A stretch of DNA of 64,000 bases from Shinella zoogloeoides (GCF_020883495.1 NZ_CP086610.1:2957501-3021500), one strand, 5' to 3'. Positions 8,234 to 17,407 are shown, numbered from the stretch's first letter. Program-made: numbers and translations. Notes: generated by a model from the sequence alone, not told the origin.

Positions 8234-10933
8234 GTGATGCATCGTCTCAAGATCGTGATCGGCGCCGGCGCGGCAGCCATTCTGACGATAATCGCCCTCG
8301 GCACGGTCAACGTCGTGGAGCGGACGGAGCGGATCGCCTGGCAAACCGCCCGGCAATCGCTGGAAAGCGCCGCCAAGGCGGTGGAAAACGCCCTCGACCG
8401 GCAATTGCTGCAAGTCGACGGGGCGCTGGCAAGCCTTCCCGCACTCTTCAAGGCCGCGCGCATCGCGCCCGGCCAGTCGGGTCCCGCCAGCCAGTTGCTG
8501 AACGGTCTCAGCTTCCAGACGATGGCTTTCCGCGACCTCATGCTGGTCGCGCCCGACGGCAGCGTCGCCGCCTCGGCCCAGTCGCGCGCCGCGCGCCATG
8601 CCCTGCCGGTGGACGTCGCGCTTGTCGGCCGCAACCCGACCACCCTGATCGGCCCGCTCCGCAATCCCCTCACCGGCGACTGGTCCCTCTATGTCGCGCG
8701 CACCATCGCCGGATGGGTCGGCATTGTGCCGGTCGCCGAAGTGCCGCTGCAAACGCTGATGAAGCTGGTGTCGGAAGCCAATGTCGGCCCGGGCATACAG
8801 ATCTTCCTGAAACGGGCCGACGGTGCGGTGATCGCATCGCTGCCGCATGACGAGCTTCTGGTCGGCAAGGTCCAGCGGTCGAGCGGCCAGCAGGCGCCGG
8901 CCAATGGCGTCGCCTTCGAGACGGGCGGCTCCGGGATGGACAAGGGCGCCCTCAGCGTCGTCAGGCAATCGCTCTACGGCGAAATCCAGGTGGTGCTGGT
9001 AGCGAAGAAGGCGGCCCTGTTCGCCGAATGGCGCGACACCCGCGACCGCCTCGTGCTGGCCGCCGCGATCATCTCGCTGTTCGTCCTCGCCTTCGCCGCG
9101 GCGATCCTCGTCGCCATCCGCCAGCGCGAAAAGGCGAGCGCCGCACGCGAGCGCGCCGCCACCGTCCTCGACAACGCCATCGACGCCATGTCCGACGGCT
9201 TCGTGATGTGGGACGAGAACGACCGGCTGGTGACCTGCAACAAGCGCTATCGCGAGCTCTATGCGCTCAGCGCCGCCTTCATCCAGCCCGGCGCACGCTT
9301 CGAGGATATCGTCCGGGAGGGGGCGAAGCGCGGACAATATCCGCAGATCACCGACGATATCGACGCCTTCGTCGACAATCTCGCCGCCTGGCGGCAGGAA
9401 GGCAGCGGAACGATCGAGCGCCTGCTGCCGGACGGACGCTGGCTCCTGATCAGCGAGCGCAAGACCGCCGACGGCGGGCGGGTCGGCATCCGCACCGACA
9501 TTACCGCGCTCAAGACCGCACATGCCGAGCTTGCCGCCGCGCATACCCGCGCGAACGCGGCGGTGGAAGAGGCTCGGCGGCAGAACACCGCCCTCACCCG
9601 GCAGGAAAGCCGCATCCGCTTCCTGGCGCATCACGACGACCTGACGGGCCTCCAGAACCGGCTGGCCTTCCGCACCCAGATCGCCGATGCCCTGCTGGGG
9701 GCCGAGGCCGCCGGCGACCGGATCGCCCTCCTGTTCCTCGACCTCGATCGCTTCAAGGATATCAACGATGCACTCGGCCATCCCGTCGGCGACCAGCTTC
9801 TGCGCGAGGTGGCCCGGCGGCTGGCGGGCTGCGTGCGCAAGACGGACGGCGTCGCCCGCCTCGGCGGCGACGAATTCGCGGTCCTGTGTCTCGACCGGGA
9901 CCAGCCGCAATCCGCAGAAGCGCTGAGCAACCGCATCATCGAGGTTCTGGGGCAGCCCTATATCATCCAGGGGCGGACGATCTCCATATCGACCAGCATC
10001 GGCATCGCCGTGGCGGAGGGTGCGGGCGGGGATGCCGACGCACTGCTCAAACAGGCGGATCTTGCGCTCTATCAGTCCAAATCCATGGGGCGCGGCACCT
10101 TCTGCATCTTCACGCCGGAGATGGACGAGCGGCTGCGCGAGCGCATCGCGCTCGAAGCGGACCTGCGGCGCGCGATCGCCGAGGAACAGTTCGAGCTGGC
10201 CTATCAGCCGATCTACCATCTCGCCTCCCAGCAGCTTTGCGGCTTCGAGGCGCTGGTGCGATGGCAGCACCCGGAGCGGGGCCTCGTCGGCCCCGGAGAC
10301 TTCATTCCGCTTGCCGAGGAGACCCGGCTGATCGTCGAGATCGGCGCATGGGTTCTGCGGCGGGCCTGCCGGGATGCCGTTCAGCTTCCGGGAAGCCCGC
10401 GGATCGCCGTGAACCTGTCCCCGGTGCAGCTTGCCTATGGCGACACGGTGGCGACCGTCGAGGAGGTCCTGCGCGAGACGGGCCTCGACCCCGCCCGGCT
10501 CGAACTGGAGATCACCGAGACCGCGCTGTTCGACGAGGACAACCGGACCCTCGCGGCGCTGCGAAGCCTGAAGGCGCTGGGCGTGCGCATCGTGCTCGAC
10601 GATTTCGGCACAGGATATTCCAGCCTCAGCCATCTGCGCCTCGCCCCGCTGGACAAGGTGAAAATCGACCGTTCCTTCGTCCGGGACATCACCGCCCGCC
10701 GCGACAGCGCCTCCATCGTCTCCGCCATCGCGGCGCTTGCCGGCGAGCTGGGCATGGCGACCACGGCGGAGGGCATCGAGACCCTGGAGCAACTGGAAGC
10801 CGTCGGCCGGGCCGGATGCACGGAGGCGCAGGGCTACCTGCTCGGCAAGCCCCAGCCGATCCTGCGGGCGGCATCGAGCACATTCTTCAGCAAAAGGCTC
10901 AAGACCGCGCGGGCACGCCAGCCATCGTCGTGA
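8234..10933 (+). CDS. Membrane-bound PAS-GGDEF-EAL cyclic-di-GMP enzyme
   Basis: Bifunctional c-di-GMP turnover protein of about 899 residues. An N-terminal membrane helix (5-25) and a second at about 273-295 enclose a periplasmic Cache-like domain. A PAS domain follows (about 305-425, with DGFVMWDEN), then GGDEF with an intact LGGDEF at 544-548 and EAL with an intact FEALVRW (EAL 672-674). EAL metal and catalytic sites look complete: NLSP, EITET, DDFGTGYS, KIDRSF, AEGIE. Both cyclase and phosphodiesterase may be active. The frame opens with GTG at 8234 and ATG at 8237, with no strong ribosome site. It follows the DctP-type gene by 28 nt, suggesting one transcript and a sensing partnership. 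Confidence 0.92.
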   Translation: MMHRLKIVIGAGAAAILTIIALGTVNVVERTERIAWQTARQSLESAAKAVENALDRQLLQVDGALASLPALFKAARIAPGQSGPASQLLNGLSFQTMAFRDLMLVAPDGSVAASAQSRAARHALPVDVALVGRNPTTLIGPLRNPLTGDWSLYVARTIAGWVGIVPVAEVPLQTLMKLVSEANVGPGIQIFLKRADGAVIASLPHDELLVGKVQRSSGQQAPANGVAFETGGSGMDKGALSVVRQSLYGEIQVVLVAKKAALFAEWRDTRDRLVLAAAIISLFVLAFAAAILVAIRQREKASAARERAATVLDNAIDAMSDGFVMWDENDRLVTCNKRYRELYALSAAFIQPGARFEDIVREGAKRGQYPQITDDIDAFVDNLAAWRQEGSGTIERLLPDGRWLLISERKTADGGRVGIRTDITALKTAHAELAAAHTRANAAVEEARRQNTALTRQESRIRFLAHHDDLTGLQNRLAFRTQIADALLGAEAAGDRIALLFLDLDRFKDINDALGHPVGDQLLREVARRLAGCVRKTDGVARLGGDEFAVLCLDRDQPQSAEALSNRIIEVLGQPYIIQGRTISISTSIGIAVAEGAGGDADALLKQADLALYQSKSMGRGTFCIFTPEMDERLRERIALEADLRRAIAEEQFELAYQPIYHLASQQLCGFEALVRWQHPERGLVGPGDFIPLAEETRLIVEIGAWVLRRACRDAVQLPGSPRIAVNLSPVQLAYGDTVATVEEVLRETGLDPARLELEITETALFDEDNRTLAALRSLKALGVRIVLDDFGTGYSSLSHLRLAPLDKVKIDRSFVRDITARRDSASIVSAIAALAGELGMATTAEGIETLEQLEAVGRAGCTEAQGYLLGKPQPILRAASSTFFSKRLKTARARQPSS

Positions 10934-10948
10934 CGGCGACCCGGAGCG

Positions 10949-11650
10949 TTACTTCCGCAGGCTCACCAGAACGCCGCTTGCGCCCATGAGCCGGATCTGC
11001 GTCGGCGACACGGCGTCGAAATGGGTAACGTCGCCGAAGGCGGCCAGAAGCGCATGCTCCTGGTCCATCAGGGGCTGGTCGCACAGCATCATAGACGCGC
11101 CGACCTGCGAGAGTTTCAGCCCTTCTCCGGACAGCGTGAAACCGCCAAAGAAACGGTTGCAGGAGCCGTTGCCGTGCATGCTGCCATCCGGGGCGAAGGC
11201 CAGCGTCGGCTCGGATTTCTCCACGGGCGCCTTGCCGCCGATGGCGTCGACCTTCCAGTCTCCGTGCAGCAGGCTCGCCGGATCGCCGCCGCAGCCCGAA
11301 AGGGTGCGCTCGCCGACGACCAGGGAAACGGTCTTGGGAAACGGCATGTCCGCCATCGTGTCGGCGCAGATCCTGTCGGCGACCGTCAGCGTGAAGGGTT
11401 TGCCCCCGGCAACCGCGGAATAGGTCCGCCCGGCCTCCGTCTCCTGCGCCGCCGGCACCGGCTCGACGGAAAGGGTCTCGCCCTCCTGGGTGCGGAAGGT
11501 AATGGCCTTTTCCGTCATCTCAAGGTGCCAGCCCGGCTCGTTGCCCCGGGCGCTGAAGCTTTCCGCCTGCGCCGCCTCGATAGCGGAAAAGCTCAATGCG
11601 AAAGCCGCGCTCATTCCTAGAATGCGTCGGGTCAGGGCAGTCATGCTCAT
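10949..11650 (-). CDS. Secreted COG3650-like plus META/HslJ-domain protein
   Basis: Protein of 233 residues with a signal peptide ending near AAQAE-SF. The N-terminal half (about 33-120) carries GNEPGWHLEM and a Cys-containing TVADRICADTMAD typical of COG3650 envelope proteins. The C-terminal half (about 125-230) is a META domain, with LHGDWKVDAIGG, GNGSCNRFFGGFTL and ASMMLCDQPLM as in HslJ. The role is unknown; META proteins are linked to envelope stress. It converges with the upstream GGDEF-EAL gene with 15 nt between stops. ATG codons at 11650 and 11644 are both possible. Confidence 0.8.
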   Translation of the reverse strand: MSMTALTRRILGMSAAFALSFSAIEAAQAESFSARGNEPGWHLEMTEKAITFRTQEGETLSVEPVPAAQETEAGRTYSAVAGGKPFTLTVADRICADTMADMPFPKTVSLVVGERTLSGCGGDPASLLHGDWKVDAIGGKAPVEKSEPTLAFAPDGSMHGNGSCNRFFGGFTLSGEGLKLSQVGASMMLCDQPLMDQEHALLAAFGDVTHFDAVSPTQIRLMGASGVLVSLRK

Positions 11651-11734
11651 GGTTCGTGGTCTCCGGACGAATAGCTACCTGCATGGACTATGGCAGGGAC
11701 CGCGCCGATGCAACAGCACCCGTTGCAAGCCGTC

Positions 11735-12583
11735 TCACTCATAGGCGATCGCCGTGATGCGGCCCTTCCAGAACGGGAGAATCCTGCCGCCGGCCGCGCG
11801 GGATATCACGAATTCATGCGGGATCATCATGCCCGAAACCGGACGATAATCGCTGCGAAGGGCGTGCTCGCCGGAACCGTGATAGGGCGTGGCAAGATCG
11901 CCGTCCTCCTCGGCATGGAAGCTCTCCAGACTCCCATCCGGCCGGAACGTCGCGACCAGCGACGCCTCGAGGCCGAAGCCCGAGACGGTGGCGCGGGCAT
12001 GGCTGTCGTCCATGGCTTCCCAGCGCACCGGGCCGCCGGGCAGAAGCGCCACGGGATAGAGCGGGCTTTCCAGAAGCCAGCGGCGAAGCGAGGTGCGGTT
12101 CAGCGCCTCGGTGGCGCTTTCATCCACGACCGTCAGGGTCGAGGCGATCTTGGCACGCATCTCCATCCGGCCTTCCGCGAAGAAATCGTAGGCCCGCGAC
12201 CAGAGCCCCGGCACGATGGGCGTGGTCGCGGCGAACATCATGGCCGGCGTGCCGACGGCAATGGTCTGCGAAGCGGTCGTCGGCGCGAAATCCTGCTTCA
12301 TGGGACGGCGGAAGTCCCCTTCCTGCGAGAGCGTCACCACCCGGTACTGGAATTTCGCATTCGGTATGGCGAAAACGAGATAGCGCTGTACCGGGGCAGG
12401 TAGCGCCGCCATCGCGACCGGATCGACCGCGATGGAGGGATGTCCGGCGGCAATCCGGCGGACGGTCTCGGCATGGCCGGCGATTTCCCGCTCCGTCTGG
12501 ATCGAGGAGATTCCGATCCAGGCCGCAAGGCCGGCGAGCGGTAGCACGAGAACAGCGAGGGTGAGGCGTAGGCGGCGACGCAT
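11735..12583 (-). CDS. Membrane-anchored DUF6544-like protein
   Basis: Protein of 282 residues with an N-terminal membrane helix or signal anchor (about 5-25). It then has the family-like run MAALPAPVQRYL, SQEGDFRR, and repeated acidic and aromatic beta-strand motifs to the C-terminus (KGRITAIAYE). The assignment to DUF6544 rests on this general pattern and is moderate. A longer frame to 12844 overlaps the TetR gene, so the ATG at 12581-12583 is preferred, with GAAAGA upstream. It is encoded directly after a TetR regulator in the same direction and may be its target. Confidence 0.7.
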   Translation of the reverse strand: MRRRLRLTLAVLVLPLAGLAAWIGISSIQTEREIAGHAETVRRIAAGHPSIAVDPVAMAALPAPVQRYLVFAIPNAKFQYRVVTLSQEGDFRRPMKQDFAPTTASQTIAVGTPAMMFAATTPIVPGLWSRAYDFFAEGRMEMRAKIASTLTVVDESATEALNRTSLRRWLLESPLYPVALLPGGPVRWEAMDDSHARATVSGFGLEASLVATFRPDGSLESFHAEEDGDLATPYHGSGEHALRSDYRPVSGMMIPHEFVISRAAGGRILPFWKGRITAIAYE

Positions 12584-12618
12584 GGCATGTCTTTCTATTG
12601 GACGGGGAAATGGGGTGA

Positions 12619-13236
12619 CTATGGGCGCGTAGAGCGGATGAAGCCCATGAGGGTTTCGACCGCCGCGACGGCGGCGGTCCGGGCATCCTGTCCGGCCAGA
12701 AGCGGCGCACGCCCCTGCAAGGCCAGCACGGCGGCGCCATGGACGGCCGACCACAGCATGAAGGCGACCTGTCCCGCTTCCATGTCCGGCAGATAGCCGT
12801 CCGCCTGGCAGGCTCCGACCGCGTCCCGCAGCGCGGCGAGACATTTTCCAGCCGGATCGGCCGCGAAGGGATTGGCCGGAAAACCCTCGAGCGGCGGCGG
12901 CGAGAACATCAGCCGATAGAGGCCCGGACGCTCGAAGGCGAAGCGGAGATAGGCAAGGCCGCCGGCCCGCAGCCTCTCGACCGCATCGTCCGCATTGCGC
13001 GTGGCGACGGCGATCTTCTCTTCCAGCATGAGGCGGAACCCCTCGTCATGCACGGCGCGCAGCAGCGCATCCCTGCCGGCGAAATAGGCATAGAGCGCCG
13101 GCGCCCGGCAGCCGACGGCATCGGCGACATCGGCCATGGTGATATCGGCGGCATCCCGGCTGTCCAGCAGGTGCATCGTCTGCGCGATGGCGACGGGCCG
13201 GATATCGATCTGCTGGTCTTTTCGCGGGCGGGCCAT
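12619..13236 (-). CDS. TetR family transcriptional regulator
   Basis: Regulator of 205 residues with an N-terminal helix-turn-helix (about 25-55: ITMADVADAVGCRAPALYAYFAGRDALLRAV, quoted in parts ITMADVADAVG and APALYAYF). The ligand-binding half resembles the TetR C-terminal domain of the WHG type (FERPGLYRLMF). The ATG at 13234-13236 is preferred over one at 13275, which would place the operator inside the leader. It likely represses itself and the DUF6544-like gene downstream. Confidence 0.88.
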   Translation of the reverse strand: MARPRKDQQIDIRPVAIAQTMHLLDSRDAADITMADVADAVGCRAPALYAYFAGRDALLRAVHDEGFRLMLEEKIAVATRNADDAVERLRAGGLAYLRFAFERPGLYRLMFSPPPLEGFPANPFAADPAGKCLAALRDAVGACQADGYLPDMEAGQVAFMLWSAVHGAAVLALQGRAPLLAGQDARTAAVAAVETLMGFIRSTRP

Positions 13237-13279
13237 GGGAAACTCGACGAGGGAGGATATAATATTTAACGGCATTAAT

Positions 13280-13292
13280 TTAATGCAATTAA
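13280..13292. promoter_or_regulatory. Candidate TetR operator
   Basis: A perfect inverted repeat TTAAT-GCA-ATTAA lies about 44 nt before the TetR start. It is embedded in a 10-bp direct repeat ATTAATTTAA at 13274-13283 and 13288-13297. The 174-nt divergent gap between TetR and the hypothetical membrane protein is otherwise unremarkable, so either gene could be controlled from it. Confidence 0.5.
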
Positions 13293-13410
13293 TTTAACTG
13301 ATCAAGCCGGGAAATCCTCCGGGCAAATCGCCCTCCCCGGCGAATTTTCAGCCAGGCTGTACCGTTTCTACGAGGCGGGCGACCGCTTTTCGAAATCAAT
13401 CAGGCACATC

Positions 13411-14511
13411 ATGACTTTCCCCACAATCAAGCTTCCCTCCCGCGCCCTTGCACTTGCGCGCGGTGTTCTTTCGATACCGCGAATCCATTTTCTCACGGCG
13501 CCGATCATGCTCTTCGTCGCGGTCTTCCTCATCGTCATGCAGGGCCCCGGCATCCTGCAGGACTACAAGATCAGCCGGAACCCTCTCACGATAGAGGGCG
13601 ACATCGACGGCGAATGTACGACGCGCAAGGCCGTGGTCACCTCCTGCGAGGCCACCCTCACCTACGACTATGACGGCCAGCGATACGAGAAGAACATCGA
13701 TGTGATGTTCGTCGACATGCATAGCGGCGACTACGAGACGGACCTCGTCATCTCCGCCGACCAGCCCGAACTGGCCACGATGAGCCTTGCGCTGGACAAG
13801 CTCTGGAGCCGCATCTTCATCTTCGCGGCCTTCACGGTCGCGTTTATCGGCCTGTTCCTGGCGCCGATCTTCCAGGCGGTCCGCGTCCTGCGCACCCGCA
13901 GGCAGCTTGCCCGCCCGGCGCTCCTCACGCCCGTTCCGGTGGCGATCACCGCCGTGGAAGACAAGCGCAAGCGCCTGTCGATCACCTATGCCGACACGCT
14001 GAGCGAGCGCAAAACCGGGCGAACCGCCCATACGCGCTTCGAGCCCGGCGAGGAACCGCTCATCGTCGGCAAAACCGGCGACAATGCGGTGGCGCTGGCC
14101 GTCTGGCACGGCGATGCCGCGCTGCCCGTCCTGCTCGACAGCCGGCTGATGCGGATCGGCATGACCGACAAGGAGCGCGCCGCCGCCCTCCCGCCCCTCG
14201 AAACGGCGTTGCCAGCCGCCGAGGACCGGCAGGCGCCGCTGGTGCCCGAAGCCACGAAGGCCGGCCCCTCGCTTACGCGGCGGATCGGGCTTGCCCTGCT
14301 CGTCGTCCTCCTCGTCGTTGCGGGGTACTTCGGCTATTGGCTCTGGTACGTGACCAGCGCCTCCTCGGCGTTCACCGCGCCGGCAATGGACATCAACGCG
14401 GCGATGCCGGAATCCCTGAACCGCTGGGGCTGCGAGCAACTGAAAAAGCGGTTCGGCGACACCCGCGCGCCCTATGGCTGCGTGGCGGCCGATTTCCAGA
14501 GCTGGAAATAA
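13411..14511 (+). CDS. Hypothetical membrane protein, three predicted helices
   Basis: Protein of 366 residues that I do not recognise. Hydrophobic segments are at about 30-48, 140-162 and 292-312. Between the first two lies a roughly 90-residue extracytoplasmic region with two cysteines (GECTTRK and VTSCEAT) and a DYDGQRYEKN motif like DUF3592-type domains. The large middle loop (about 165-290) should be cytoplasmic. The C-terminal tail carries WGCEQLKKRF and APYGCVAAD. It is divergent from TetR and followed by a strong hairpin. Function unknown. Confidence 0.75.
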   Translation: MTFPTIKLPSRALALARGVLSIPRIHFLTAPIMLFVAVFLIVMQGPGILQDYKISRNPLTIEGDIDGECTTRKAVVTSCEATLTYDYDGQRYEKNIDVMFVDMHSGDYETDLVISADQPELATMSLALDKLWSRIFIFAAFTVAFIGLFLAPIFQAVRVLRTRRQLARPALLTPVPVAITAVEDKRKRLSITYADTLSERKTGRTAHTRFEPGEEPLIVGKTGDNAVALAVWHGDAALPVLLDSRLMRIGMTDKERAAALPPLETALPAAEDRQAPLVPEATKAGPSLTRRIGLALLVVLLVVAGYFGYWLWYVTSASSAFTAPAMDINAAMPESLNRWGCEQLKKRFGDTRAPYGCVAADFQSWK

Positions 14512-14519
14512 CGACCGCA

Positions 14520-14547
14520 CCCATGGCGGCGGAACCGCCGCCATGGG
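14520..14547 (+). terminator. Perfect GC-rich palindrome after the hypothetical gene
   Basis: CCCATGGCGGCGG and its exact complement are separated only by AA, 8 nt after the stop at 14511. It can form a stem of about 11 bp with a four-base loop. No T-run follows, so it is a hairpin of uncertain terminator strength. Confidence 0.45.
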
Positions 14548-14696
14548 GTCTCGATGCCGGCTACGGACATATTCCGCCGCCCTCCGATACGACTCGATAT
14601 TTATCGCGCGACACGCCACGATCATCAGGAATGCTTAATATTCGTAAGCAACCATCTCACTTGCGAGTATACATTCGGTCGGAAGGCACGAGGCAG

Positions 14697-15659
14697 ATGA
14701 AAAAGAGGGTTCATCTCAGCAACATTTGCGTGGGGATGTACATAGAAGAGCTTGAGGACAGCTCGAGAAACGGCTTTGACAAGCGCCGCCTCCTCATCAC
14801 GTCCCAGGCCGAGCTTCGCGCCATATTGGCCAGCAACGCGATGAGCGCCATCATCGACACCGCCAAAGGCAAGGATGTCTGCGAGGCCGCCGATCCCTCC
14901 TGGGAGCTGATACGCGCGCGCTTCGAGGCCGAGTTGGAATCCTCGTTCCATGCGGGCGAAATCAGGCAGGCGCGCGAATGCATCGAGTCCACGCGCCCGA
15001 TGATCCGGCAGATGCTATCCAGCGCGCACCGGGACGGAAGCTTCGATTTCGACGGCGCGCACGGAATCGTCGAGGCCGTCATGTCGGACGCGCTGGAAAG
15101 CGCCGGCGCGCTGATCGCCATGACCAAGCTCAAGGATCGCGACGAAGGCACCTTCCTGCATTGCCTCGCCGTCAGCGCGCTGATGATCGCCTTCGGCCGC
15201 AGCCTCGGCCTTGGCGAGGAGGCGATCCGCGACCTCGGGCTGGGCGGCCTCGTCCACGATATCGGCAAGGCCACCGTTCCCCACACCATCCTGAACAAAT
15301 CCGGCAAGCTCTCGCCCGCCGAGTTCGCCCTGGTGCGGCAGCATCCCGCGCGCGGGGCGGCGCTGCTGCGCGGGGCCTGCGACCTGCCGCAGACCGTGCT
15401 GGATGTCTGTCTCTATCATCACGAGAAGCTGGACGGCACCGGCTATCCGTTCGGCCTGAGGGAAGATGCGATTCCGCTGGCCGCGCGCATCGCCGCGATC
15501 TGCGACGTCTACGACGCCATGGTGACGATCCGGCCCTACAAGCGCGGCTGGTCGCAGGCCCAGACCGTCGAAATGATGCTGACCTCGCGCGGGCATTTCG
15601 ACCGGGACCTGCTGAAGCGCTTCGTTTCGCAACTCGTCGTCAAGGGAAGCCTCCAGTAA
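14697..15659 (+). CDS. HD-GYP cyclic-di-GMP phosphodiesterase with DUF3391-like N-terminus
   Basis: Protein of 320 residues predicted to hydrolyse c-di-GMP in the cytoplasm. The N-terminus (1-60: VHLSNICVGMYIEELE) is the DUF3391 region that often precedes HD-GYP. Catalytic features are intact: His155 in FLHCLAVS, the HD pair at 187-188 in LVHDIGKA, and HHEKLDGTGYP at 241-251. The frame is open from 14337, but ATG 14697, with GAGG close upstream, gives the family N-terminus. It stands alone between a hypothetical membrane gene and a rhizobial repeat. Confidence 0.93.
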   Translation: MKKRVHLSNICVGMYIEELEDSSRNGFDKRRLLITSQAELRAILASNAMSAIIDTAKGKDVCEAADPSWELIRARFEAELESSFHAGEIRQARECIESTRPMIRQMLSSAHRDGSFDFDGAHGIVEAVMSDALESAGALIAMTKLKDRDEGTFLHCLAVSALMIAFGRSLGLGEEAIRDLGLGGLVHDIGKATVPHTILNKSGKLSPAEFALVRQHPARGAALLRGACDLPQTVLDVCLYHHEKLDGTGYPFGLREDAIPLAARIAAICDVYDAMVTIRPYKRGWSQAQTVEMMLTSRGHFDRDLLKRFVSQLVVKGSLQ

Positions 15660-15675
15660 GCTCTCCGAGAGTTTG

Positions 15676-15771
15676 CCAGGGAAAAGTGGAACCCGGTTTT
15701 CCCGATAAGACAAACGGAAACAAGGGAACCTAGAGCTCGTCAGATTCAGAATGAACCTGACAAACTCTAGG
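15676..15771. repeat. Rhizobial RIME-like intergenic palindromic element
   Basis: About 95 nt after the HD-GYP gene has the form of the common Rhizobiaceae intergenic mosaic element. A GGAAAAGTGGAACC block is followed by GGTTTTCCC, GATAAGACAAACGG and AACAAGGGAACCTAGAG. A terminal imperfect hairpin then has CCTAGAG (15729-15735) paired with CTCTAGG (15765-15771). Recognition is from memory of the family and should be confirmed by copy number in the genome. Confidence 0.6.
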
Positions 15772-15880
15772 CGCAAAGGCGGCCGAGCCGGGCGGGCAGG
15801 CGTATCGATACTTAACTTCCCGTCAATGCGCGCTCATGTATCGCCACGGGCAATCGATACCAACCGGCACTGGAGCCGCC

Positions 15881-16312
15881 ATGACCGAGACCGTCGCCCG
15901 TCCCATGTCCACCCTGCTGCTCGTCGGCATCTATACCGGGCTCTATGTCGGCCTCGCCGTTCTGGCGCTCCTGGTGACGATGTTCCTGGAATTCGAAAAC
16001 TCGGCGATGGGCCTCATCATCGCATTCGCCGCCGCGTCCGGCATGACGCAGATCTGGGTCTCGCGCGAGCGGGCAGCGCCGGCGTCCGGCCGGGCCTGGC
16101 AGGTCGCTGTCCTCTGCGCGGCGGCCACGACCGCCGTCATGTCGTCCGTCGCCACGCTCGCCCTGCAGGCCGAGGACATGGCCCTGCAGGACCTTGCCAA
16201 CGAAGGCGCCCTGATGATCGGCGGCGTTATCCTCGGGATCTTCGCACTGAACCTCTGCATCATCCGCCTCGCCCTGTGGATGACCGGCCGGTCGGCGGCA
16301 AAGCGCCTCTGA
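15881..16312 (+). CDS. Small four-helix membrane protein (ABZJ_00895-like)
   Basis: Inner-membrane protein of 143 residues with four hydrophobic stretches (about 8-32, 35-55, 70-92, 108-130). The size and topology match the uncharacterised ABZJ_00895 family, but that assignment is tentative. GGAG lies 5 nt before the ATG at 15881; an earlier in-frame ATG at 15836 has no such site. Function unknown. Confidence 0.7.
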   Translation: MTETVARPMSTLLLVGIYTGLYVGLAVLALLVTMFLEFENSAMGLIIAFAAASGMTQIWVSRERAAPASGRAWQVAVLCAAATTAVMSSVATLALQAEDMALQDLANEGALMIGGVILGIFALNLCIIRLALWMTGRSAAKRL

Positions 16313-16349
16313 CGCCTGCCCGTCCCGCGACGGCGGGCATTCCCGTCCG

Positions 16350-16862
16350 TCAGGCGGTCGCCCGGAACTCGAGATGCGTTCCGGGCTGTGCATCCGCAAG
16401 AAACGCCAGCAGGTCGTCCTTCGCGAGCGCCGCGCAGCCTTCCGTCGGCGCATAATCCGGACGGGCAATATGCAGAAAAATAGCGCTGCCCGCACCGGGC
16501 ACGGGCGGATCGTCATTATGGCCGAGCACGACGACGATATCGTAGAGCTCGTCCTGCCGCCGCATTTCCTCGTGGCTCGCCGGGAACGGGCGGGTGACGG
16601 GACGGTTATAGTCGGCATGGGCGGGATCGTCGCACCAGCCGTCCAGCTCGGCGATCACCCGGGTCGGAAAGGGAGAAGCCGGCTTTGCGATGCGGTCGGC
16701 CCGATAATATACCGTGCGGATCGGCCAGCGGCCGACGGGGCTGACCCCGTCGCCTTCGGCCTTCTCCACCCTTATGCCGCCGCGACCGACGGCCGCGCGC
16801 CAGCTCCGGTCTCCATGGCGCGCCTGCCAGCCATCGCCGGCAGCGGTTACGATCAGGTCCAT
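16350..16862 (-). CDS. L,D-transpeptidase (YkuD domain) family protein
   Basis: Protein of 170 residues matching the compact YkuD-type family. Catalytic landmarks are FLHIARPDYAPTEGCAAL, with His131 and Cys143, and the upstream GHNDDPPVPG. It would form or break L,D cross-links in peptidoglycan or attach lipoproteins; no signal peptide is evident, so location is unclear. AAGGAAGGA lies 6 nt before the ATG at 16860-16862, which decides the start over the ATG 6 nt upstream. It converges with the membrane protein at 15881-16312. Confidence 0.87.
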   Translation of the reverse strand: MDLIVTAAGDGWQARHGDRSWRAAVGRGGIRVEKAEGDGVSPVGRWPIRTVYYRADRIAKPASPFPTRVIAELDGWCDDPAHADYNRPVTRPFPASHEEMRRQDELYDIVVVLGHNDDPPVPGAGSAIFLHIARPDYAPTEGCAALAKDDLLAFLADAQPGTHLEFRATA

Positions 16863-16984
16863 CGACATTCCTTCCTTGCGGATTCAGCGGGAAATGGCGG
16901 GCAGCGATCCCGCGCGGTGCAGAACGGGCATCGTATAAGGATGGCAGGGTCTTGCAAGGCGCGATCCTCCCGAACACGGGCTGG

Positions 16985-17407
16985 CTACGCGCTCCGGCTC
17001 ACGCTACGCCAGGTTTCCGCGCTGCCCAGCGGAGCAACGCCGGCTCCTCCGACATGGAGAACCAAGGGCCGGGCAAGGCCCGGGTTACGCGCAAGTGTCG
17101 CGACATGGTCCGCCAGGCTCCCCAGATCGGGGAATCCATTGTCGCTGGCTGCGCTGTCGCCCTGCCCGGCGTGAAGCCTCTCCATCAGGAAATCGATCTC
17201 ACACCTCGCCAGGGCAAGATGACCGTCCGCCGCGTGAACGGTCATCGTCAGCACATGCCGGACACCTGCGTCGTAGCACAACGCCAGCAGCGCAACTGCA
17301 AGCGATGGGAAGGTAGCGTCGGCCTCGCCGTCGTCGTCACAATAGCGAACCGCGACGGGCGCGGCAGGGTGCACCTCGAGCACCTGCCTTGCGGTCACGG
17401 TCTGCAT
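16985..17407 (-). CDS. Hypothetical protein translationally coupled to a winged-helix membrane regulator
   Basis: Protein of 140 residues with no recognised domain. It is soluble-looking, with a beta-rich start (TARQVLEVHPAAPVAVRYC) and an acidic DDDGEADATFPS patch, then a possible helix ATFPSLAVALLALCY. The ATG at 17405-17407 lies inside the last codons of the upstream regulator, a 13-nt overlap implying coupled translation and a functional link, for example as a cytoplasmic effector or modulator of that regulator. That link is inferred from position only. Confidence 0.6.
   Translation of the reverse strand: MQTVTARQVLEVHPAAPVAVRYCDDDGEADATFPSLAVALLALCYDAGVRHVLTMTVHAADGHLALARCEIDFLMERLHAGQGDSAASDNGFPDLGSLADHVATLARNPGLARPLVLHVGGAGVAPLGSAETWRSVSRSA

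Noticed and set aside
8168..10792. An 874-residue minus-strand frame opposite the GGDEF-EAL gene.
   Set aside because: The opposite strand carries intact PAS, GGDEF and EAL motifs in order, so this frame is a shadow.
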